Source of the DNA: Deltaproteobacteria bacterium
GTDB taxonomy: Bacteria; Desulfobacterota; Desulfobacteria; Desulfobacterales; UBA11574
DNA: 18,439 nt
Direction of reading: 5' to 3'
Assembly (NCBI GenBank): GCA_019313505.1
Contig: JAFDBA010000041.1
Coordinates: 1 to 18,439 of the forward strand
The notes beneath the pieces are model-generated. The model worked only from the letters and a program-made list of their open reading frames with translations. It was not told the DNA's origin and made no database searches. Of this stretch, positions 13,756-18,439 are shown in pieces (positions within the stretch are counted from its first letter, which is position 1; the number at the start of each line of letters is the position of its first letter). Position numbers and translations under genes: made by a program.

Positions 13756-14601
13756 TTATGGTATGTAGTCGATAATTTGAACAAGATCTGTTATCACAAT
13801 ATCGGCAGAAAGGTCTTTGCACTTGGGATCATTTTCTCTCAACCTCAGGGACCTTGTATCACCTGCGAAGAGCCCTGTTTTGAATCCCGCCTTTTTTGCA
13901 GTATAGATATCATTTAACATATCATTTCCGAAATAGATGGCTGAATGGGTGGGGACATCCATGTTTTTGAGTTTGCCTGCCGCAAGCTGGAACATGAATG
14001 TCGATGGTTTTGAGTATCCGTGTTTGTATGAGTAAAGGATAAGATCGGGGTGAAATCCTAGATTTTCCGGGTTTGAGTCAAGAAACCAGTTAAACAGATA
14101 TGGGGTGTAAAACTGAGCGTTTGATATAATGCCCATAAGTACATTCGAATCCCGGCAGACTGAAAGCATCCTTTCAAGATGCGGCATTGGATATACAGGA
14201 TTTGCAATCAGTTCAAATTCTATGGCAAATGTCCGAACGGTTTCAAGGTCATCATTTTCGAGAACACGCATCCATATCTGGTCTATTTCTACTTCCGGGA
14301 AGTCAACCCCTTTTCTTTTTAATAGTTCATGTTGGTTTTCTATGGCAGTGAAAAATTGTTTTAAAACGGTTTGAGGTTCCTTTTGGATTCCAAAATTATA
14401 CAGCAATTTTTCAAGTTTTTCCGTTTGTGGTGATTCTTTCTTTGCCATGCTGATATCGCCTGATCTGCTGATAAAGAGTGTGCCATATAAGTCAAAAAGA
14501 ATAGCCTTGATCTTCCCTTCCACTTTTCCGCTTTGACCCAAAGAACTCGGAAGCGGGTAAATGGGCCTTATGTATTTAGAAATCAGAGCATTTATTTCCA
14601 C
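13756..14601 (-). CDS. HAD-superfamily hydrolase
   Basis: A 281-residue HAD-fold protein with a 30-residue N-terminal extension. Motif I is FDLYGTL with nucleophile Asp37, motif II is IISNAQ (Ser160), motif III is Lys198 in YSKPS, and motif IV is FGNDMLNDI with Asp227 and Asp231. A helical cap lies between motif I and II (about 50-145). The second motif-I Asp is replaced by Tyr39, as in haloacid-dehalogenase-like members and some phosphatases, so the reaction is uncertain. It starts at a GTG (14601) after the Shine-Dalgarno GGTGA, which overlaps the glycosyltransferase stop 4 bases upstream. Translational coupling suggests a phosphatase or partner for that enzyme; this is inference. Confidence 0.85.
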   Translation of the reverse strand: MEINALISKYIRPIYPLPSSLGQSGKVEGKIKAILFDLYGTLFISRSGDISMAKKESPQTEKLEKLLYNFGIQKEPQTVLKQFFTAIENQHELLKRKGVDFPEVEIDQIWMRVLENDDLETVRTFAIEFELIANPVYPMPHLERMLSVCRDSNVLMGIISNAQFYTPYLFNWFLDSNPENLGFHPDLILYSYKHGYSKPSTFMFQLAAGKLKNMDVPTHSAIYFGNDMLNDIYTAKKAGFKTGLFAGDTRSLRLRENDPKCKDLSADIVITDLVQIIDYIP

Positions 14602-14605
14602 AATT

Positions 14606-16003
14606 TCACCATTTGAGAAGGCTGAAATCTTCCAGAGTCAGAAAATTTGAAAGAAGAACTTTTTTGTCTATTTTATGGCAAACATTATCCTTGATTACTC
14701 TGGAATAGATATCAACGAGATTCTTTTTGTATTTAGTTTTGTTGTAATTAAGCAGCACAGCATTCATGTTGTTTTTTATCAGAGTCTCTTTGTCTGACAC
14801 ATTACCTGGGTTTAAAAGGAAAGGGTTAAGATACATCAGCCTGTCTCGATTCGACTTGTAGGATAAAACATTAGATATTACAGTCCTTTGAAAGGCTTCA
14901 TCAAGCAATCCAAAATCGATGGTTTGGTTTGATATTAATTTTTCAAAAGCTTTTTTGATTTTCGTATCATTAATAATTACGTCGAACATTGAACAAGCTT
15001 TTCCTATACACCCCCGCCAGGTCATAAACAACTTTTCTTTGCCGAGCCATTCCACGGGAACAGACAGCCGTGTGTAAAGGTGATCCAGCAAGATCCCCTT
15101 TTTTTCAAAGTCATTGCATATCTCCGGTAGTTTCCTTCCCCACAGGATTTTATTTGCGGTCCATGGTTCGAGAAATGAAAACCCGAATCCCTCGGTAATG
15201 CTTGTGGTGATAAGAAACCTGGCGGACATAACAAGTTCTGAAAATTCATGTGATAAACCGGCTTCAAATATAACATTCAGATTCTTTTCTTCTACAAACG
15301 CTTTCCATTCCTCATGGCTTTTGAGATCTGGCGGACTGTTGGGCGGTAGCGTAATTGCAAGGGTTTCATTGTTTTTAAAAAACAGGGAGACAAGGATTGC
15401 TTCTCCAATATTTTTCCTCCGGAGTGCCCGAATAGGATACAAAACGAGGTTTTTTGTAGTTGCGACTTTTGTGCTTAAATTAAAAGGCGTTATGGTGTTG
15501 AAAATTTTATGCAACCCATTTTCTTTTAAACCTGATTTTAGCAATATGTTGTAGTCCCTTGAATTAATTACGCCGTAATGGGAGTCTTGAATATATTCAT
15601 CTTCAGAAAAGTATACCGAGGGACGTCCGTCTTCCGCAAAGTCATGGATCTGAAGAAAAAGTTTGATCTTTTTATTTTGGAGCGCTTTGAGAATTTTCAA
15701 GAAATCGCTGTTTTTTGCCAGTGTGGGGTTGTGGACATGTACAAGGTCACATCCGCTTTTCCATTTTAAATCGATCGCTTTTGTGATGGAGGCAGCAATA
15801 TCTTCGGGGTCCGATCTATTTTGATCCTGGCTATCGTAACCAAGTCCGGAAATATGAACAGTCTCGCAAGGGAATGCCGATTCCGGGGGGGCGCCTGTCA
15901 ACACCAGTACTTCACAAGTATCAAGGAGAGCTTCCACCTGCTGTCTTAAAACAGTGGTAACGCCGCCGGTTCTGAGATGATAATGAATAAATGCTATTTT
16001 CAT
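14606..16003 (-). CDS. GT4-like glycosyltransferase
   Basis: A 465-residue GT-B glycosyltransferase. The N-domain opens with IAFIHYHLRTGGVTTVLRQQVEAL (donor-loop GG at 13-14) and has VHVHNP (88-93) and LQIHDFAEDG (117-126). The C-domain has YPIRALRRKN (189-198) and the EX7E signature EGFGFSFLE with Glu271 and Glu279. The last 120 residues are unusually long and rich in Asn and Lys. Its sugar and acceptor are unknown. The ATG at 16003 is used because the longer frame starts inside a promoter -35 box (TTG at 16039). It lacks a Shine-Dalgarno and lies almost at the predicted transcription start, so it may be leaderless. It is coupled to the HAD gene. Confidence 0.87.
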   Translation of the reverse strand: MKIAFIHYHLRTGGVTTVLRQQVEALLDTCEVLVLTGAPPESAFPCETVHISGLGYDSQDQNRSDPEDIAASITKAIDLKWKSGCDLVHVHNPTLAKNSDFLKILKALQNKKIKLFLQIHDFAEDGRPSVYFSEDEYIQDSHYGVINSRDYNILLKSGLKENGLHKIFNTITPFNLSTKVATTKNLVLYPIRALRRKNIGEAILVSLFFKNNETLAITLPPNSPPDLKSHEEWKAFVEEKNLNVIFEAGLSHEFSELVMSARFLITTSITEGFGFSFLEPWTANKILWGRKLPEICNDFEKKGILLDHLYTRLSVPVEWLGKEKLFMTWRGCIGKACSMFDVIINDTKIKKAFEKLISNQTIDFGLLDEAFQRTVISNVLSYKSNRDRLMYLNPFLLNPGNVSDKETLIKNNMNAVLLNYNKTKYKKNLVDIYSRVIKDNVCHKIDKKVLLSNFLTLEDFSLLKW

Positions 16004-16010
16004 TTTAAAA

Positions 16011-16039
16011 AATATAAGATAAATAGATTTGAGTGTCAA
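16011..16039 (-). promoter_or_regulatory. sigma70 promoter for the glycosyltransferase-HAD pair
   Basis: On the minus strand, consensus TTGACA (16039-16034), exactly 17 bases, and TATATT (16016-16011). Transcription should begin within a few bases of 16004, that is directly before the ATG at 16003. Confidence 0.72.
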
Positions 16040-16092
16040 AAAAATAATAACCGTTCAGAGTAAATTGCTAAACATGTCGAACTTTAGGTTAA

Positions 16093-16186
16093 TTTTTAAC
16101 CACGAATGAACACGAATACACACAAATTAAAAAATGTTATATGTGTTGATTAGAGTCCATTTGCGGCTCAGGAAATTTAGCTCACT
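16093..16186 (+). repeat. 94-bp direct repeat, copy 1 (CACGAATGAA family)
   Basis: Begins TTTTTAAC, then CACGAATGAA, CACGAATACA and CACAAATTAA: three near-identical 10-bp units (16101-16130). It ends TTTAGCTCACT. It matches copy 2 at 88 of 94 bases without gaps. A diverged piece is at 4279. Confidence 0.9.
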
Positions 16187-16200
16187 GTTATGAGAGGGCT

Positions 16201-16294
16201 TTTTTAACCACGAATGAACACGAATACACACAAATTAAAAAATATTATATATGCTGATTAGTGTCCATTTGCGGTTCAGGAACTTTAGCTCACT
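16201..16294 (+). repeat. 94-bp direct repeat, copy 2 (CACGAATGAA family)
   Basis: Second copy, exactly 108 bases from copy 1, with the same decamer units and the same TTTAGCTCACT end. The six differences are single substitutions. It abuts the MITE-like element with only two bases between. Confidence 0.9.
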
Positions 16295-16296
16295 AA

Positions 16297-16445
16297 TTAG
16301 TTTCCAATTTATAAATGAGGGATTTTTTCAATGAGCAAGGCCACACAAGGGTTTTCGCCCGAGGCGTACTTGAAGTACGTCGAGGGCGGAAACCAGCGGA
16401 GAACGCTGCTCATCGGGGAAATAGCCATTTATGGATGGAAACTAA
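16297..16445. mobile_element. MITE-like palindromic element
   Basis: A 149-bp near-palindrome. The ends are TTAGTTTCCA (16297-16306) and TGGAAACTAA (16436-16445), a perfect 10-bp inverted repeat. Further inward are ATAAATG/CATTTAT, ATGAGCA/TGCTCAT, a GTTTTCGCCC/GGGCGGAAAC stem, and CGTACTT-G-AAGTACG at the centre (16365-16379). There is no coding capacity. CTAA occurs just outside the left end and at the right end, but a target duplication is ambiguous. The right end supplies the stop codon of the ATPase gene. This covers most of the gap between the glycosyltransferase and the ATPase. Confidence 0.75.
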
Positions 16446-17149
16446 CTATTATCTTTTAAAAGCATAGTGGCAGGGTCAAGAAACAATGCAGGCCGGTCGG
16501 AACCCTGCGGTTCTCCCTTTAATGTAATAACATGGATTTTCTTGCCTTCAGGCTGGAGCTGGATAATAATGTCAAACAGGTCGGAGACATCCGAAAGCTG
16601 AGACGGCATACCCTCAGGTTCGGATTTTTCATGACGATGGGTTTTCACGGCAAACCAGACATGCAAGGAATGGTTTTTGGCAAGTCTCTTAAATTCAGAA
16701 AGGGATGTTCTTGTACTTTCGTTAAAGTGAAACCCGTCGATCAGAACCATCTGGGGTGAAAAAATATTCTGTTCCTTCAGGTCCGTCAACCTTTCTTCAA
16801 GTTTGGGTACACTAAAACCCTCAACTTTGAAAGTCATGATGAACCGATACGGCAATAAGTCTTCCCATAGTTTGTTTGTCTCTTTGGCATCATATGATTT
16901 GGTTAGATGGCTGAAGACCTCCTTGTACCACAGACTAATTTTATTGACCGGATCGTCGAGGCTGACATGAAGAACATATTTACTTCTTAAAACTGTATTC
17001 AAGGCAAGCTGGACCAGCAGCGAAGTTTTGCCGACCCCAGCCCGTGCAAGGACGGCACCAAAGCCTCCTTCAGGGAGGATATCTTCGGTTTCATCTCCTA
17101 TGAACCTTAAAGGATTTTGGAGGATAAGCTCCTTTTTTATCATAGTCAT
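16442..17149 (-). CDS. RecA/KaiC-like P-loop ATPase coupled to fusA
   Basis: A 235-residue soluble protein. Its Walker A is ARAGVGKTS (35-43), with Ala35 in place of the usual first Gly. A Walker B-like strand QMVLIDGF (133-140, Asp138) and a sensor-like strand LHVWFAVKTHRH (162-173) follow. The layout, including HVSLDDPV after the P-loop helix, recalls RecA/DnaB/KaiC-type ATPases rather than ABC or AAA+ proteins. I cannot name a pathway. The ATG (17149) overlaps the fusA stop in an ATGA, with AAAGGA upstream, so it is translated from the fusA message. The TAG stop lies in the terminal repeat of the MITE-like element, so the original C-terminus may have been slightly different. Confidence 0.83.
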   Translation of the reverse strand: MTMIKKELILQNPLRFIGDETEDILPEGGFGAVLARAGVGKTSLLVQLALNTVLRSKYVLHVSLDDPVNKISLWYKEVFSHLTKSYDAKETNKLWEDLLPYRFIMTFKVEGFSVPKLEERLTDLKEQNIFSPQMVLIDGFHFNESTRTSLSEFKRLAKNHSLHVWFAVKTHRHEKSEPEGMPSQLSDVSDLFDIIIQLQPEGKKIHVITLKGEPQGSDRPALFLDPATMLLKDNS

Positions 17150-18439
17150 TTTCCTTTCTTTTTTGTTTCCGCCTTTTTGGCCAGCTCTTCGGCAATAGAT
17201 TTCGGCACCTGTTTATAAGAACCCAACTCCATGGTAAACTGGGCTTTGCCTTGTGTGGATGACCTTAAGACAGTTGAAAAGCCAAACATTTCAGCAAGGG
17301 GAACCCGGGCTTCAACAACGCACAGAGGACCTTCGTCCTGAGAACCAACAATAATGCCACGGCGTTGGTTTAAAAGCCCCATAACAGCGCCTTGAAACTC
17401 GGATGGTGTTTCCACGGCGACCTTCATGATCGGTTCATGGATCACCGGTCCGGCCCTGAAATAACCTTCACGAAATGCTCCCCGGGCCGCAGCCATGAAC
17501 GCCATTTCAGATGAATCAACCGAGTGTGAAGCTCCGTCATTGATTACCACTTTAATGCCGGTTATCGGAAATTCCATTTTTGGCCCTTTGATAATTGATT
17601 GCCTGAAGCCCTTTTCGCATGAAGCGATGAACTGGGTTGGGATCTTACCCCCTACGATTTTATTCTCAAAGACGAATTCGGTTCCGCTGACAGGTTCCAT
17701 GTAACCGGCCACGCGACCGAATTGTCCGGCTCCACCGGTTTGTTTTTTATGAATATAATCGAATTCAGCTTTGCGGGTTATGGTTTCCCTGTAAGCCACA
17801 CGCGGTTTGCCTGTGGCAACATCGGCGGCATATTCACGATGCATTCGCTCCACATAGACCTCAAGGTGAAGTTCTCCCATTCCTTCAATAATGGTTTCTT
17901 TGGTTTCATCGTCAACATAGGTTTTGAATGTGGGGTCCTCTTTGCTGAACCGGTTCAGGGCTTTGGACATATTTATCTGTGCTGTATTGTCTTTGGGAAA
18001 AATGGCAAGGGAAATAACAGGGTCTGGGACAAACATGGATGTCATTGCCAAGTTGAGACCGGGATCGACAAAAGTGTCTCCTGATGAACAGTCAATTCCG
18101 AAAAGAGCTCCGATATATCCCGCAGGGATAGTTTTAATGTCTTCCATCTGGTCTGCGTGCATGTGGACGACCCTGCCGACCTTGATTTTCTTCCCGTTTC
18201 GGGAATTGACGATGGTATCGCCTTTGGAAAGGGAACCCTGATATACTCTGATGTAAGTTAATTGACCATATTGTCCCTCTTCGAGTTTGAAGGCCAGGGC
18301 AACTAAGGGTTTTTTCAATTCACCGGACAGGGTAACCGGCGTCTCGTCATTGTCCATGTCAAGGGCCTCATTTTTTATATCATAAGGACAAGGGAGCAGT
18401 TTAGTGACAGCGTCAAGGAGCGGTTGAACCCCTTTATTT
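17146..18439 (-). CDS. fusA: elongation factor G, mitochondrial-like (spdEFG1) type, partial
   Basis: The C-terminal ~430 residues of a translocation GTPase; the GTPase domain lies beyond the right edge. The frame is open past the Met at 18357 to the window end and reads KGVQPLLDAV, the domain I/II junction. Domain II has FKLEEGQYGQLTYIRVYQG, MHADQMEDI and ALFGIDCSSGDTF; domain III has EDPTFKTYVDDETKETIIEGMGELHLEV. Domain IV and V follow, with GKPRVAYRETI and a KKGK end. These phrases match the mitochondrial EFG1/spdEFG1 subfamily rather than classical EF-G (for example FKLE..FGQLTY, MHAD.MED and ALFGIDC). It moves tRNA and mRNA through the ribosome with GTP. It overlaps the ATPase start by 4 bases. 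Confidence 0.96.
   Translation of the reverse strand, partial: NKGVQPLLDAVTKLLPCPYDIKNEALDMDNDETPVTLSGELKKPLVALAFKLEEGQYGQLTYIRVYQGSLSKGDTIVNSRNGKKIKVGRVVHMHADQMEDIKTIPAGYIGALFGIDCSSGDTFVDPGLNLAMTSMFVPDPVISLAIFPKDNTAQINMSKALNRFSKEDPTFKTYVDDETKETIIEGMGELHLEVYVERMHREYAADVATGKPRVAYRETITRKAEFDYIHKKQTGGAGQFGRVAGYMEPVSGTEFVFENKIVGGKIPTQFIASCEKGFRQSIIKGPKMEFPITGIKVVINDGASHSVDSSEMAFMAAARGAFREGYFRAGPVIHEPIMKVAVETPSEFQGAVMGLLNQRRGIIVGSQDEGPLCVVEARVPLAEMFGFSTVLRSSTQGKAQFTMELGSYKQVPKSIAEELAKKAETKKKGK

Noticed and set aside
16003..16039. 12-residue N-terminal extension of the glycosyltransferase (TTG start)
   Set aside because: The TTG is the -35 box of a consensus promoter, no Shine-Dalgarno is present, and the family-like sequence begins at MKIAFIHYH.
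16093..16294. Possible CRISPR array
   Set aside because: Only two long 94-bp copies separated by 14 bases; no short repeats with regular unique spacers and no cas genes.
1..18439. Search for tRNA, rRNA or toxin-antitoxin and defence genes
   Set aside because: No cloverleaf-like segment, rRNA-like stretch, or paired small toxin-antitoxin or restriction/defence family was recognised.

Overview
The window looks like a chromosomal segment of a Gram-negative, sulfate-reducer-like member of the Desulfobacterota (Desulfobacterales type). Three things suggest this: the EF-G fragment at the right end has the mitochondrial-like (spdEFG1) signature found in spirochaetes, planctomycetes and deltaproteobacteria; several small proteins and the FapA-like protein have a deltaproteobacterial character; and the spacers carry many short repeat families of a kind common in such genomes. 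The assignment is an inference from family knowledge, not from a database search. No plasmid, phage, CRISPR or rRNA/tRNA signal was seen.

Layout. 1-3420 (+): a compact housekeeping run, gpsA - radC - a small five-cysteine protein - pgk, with short gaps or an overlap. 3421-4211: a spacer made of two heptamer arrays, then a VTT/TVP38 membrane protein. 4212-5477: a strong sigma70-type promoter, a leader with a dispersed repeat and nested hairpins, and a 353-residue protein I do not recognise. 5468-8081 (-): a short-form N-acetylglutamate synthase (argA), converging with the unknown gene, and a class A penicillin-binding protein. 8143-8516: a 19-bp palindrome and a promoter in front of a small histidine-rich protein. 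8546-10418 (-): a U32-family Fe-S protein and rfbC. 10419-11190: a divergent spacer with an rfbC promoter on one strand and a good sigma54-type promoter on the other, which drives a small Arg-Arg-rich protein ended by a strong terminator. 11247-13517 (+): a long FapA/DUF342 protein with a zinc ribbon and four GspE-N-like repeats. 13601-13691: an inverted-repeat element. 13756-16003 (-): a glycosyltransferase and a HAD hydrolase, translationally coupled, behind a promoter so close that the mRNA is probably leaderless. 16093-16445: two 94-bp direct repeats, then a 149-bp MITE-like palindromic element. 16442-18439 (-): a RecA/KaiC-like ATPase overlapping the stop of fusA by 4 nt; fusA runs off the right edge.

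How the genes fit together. Most are independent housekeeping functions: glycerolipid precursor, DNA repair, glycolysis, arginine, peptidoglycan, RNA modification, sugar nucleotide and translation. The less ordinary parts are the sigma54/FapA locus, the leaderless glycosyltransferase-HAD pair, the EF-G-coupled ATPase, the unknown 353-residue gene, and at least five different repeat families in about 18 kb. Each repeat family has its own internal periodicity of 7, 8 or 10 bp, or a hairpin architecture. I did not find a clearly new multi-gene system such as a defence island or secretion locus.
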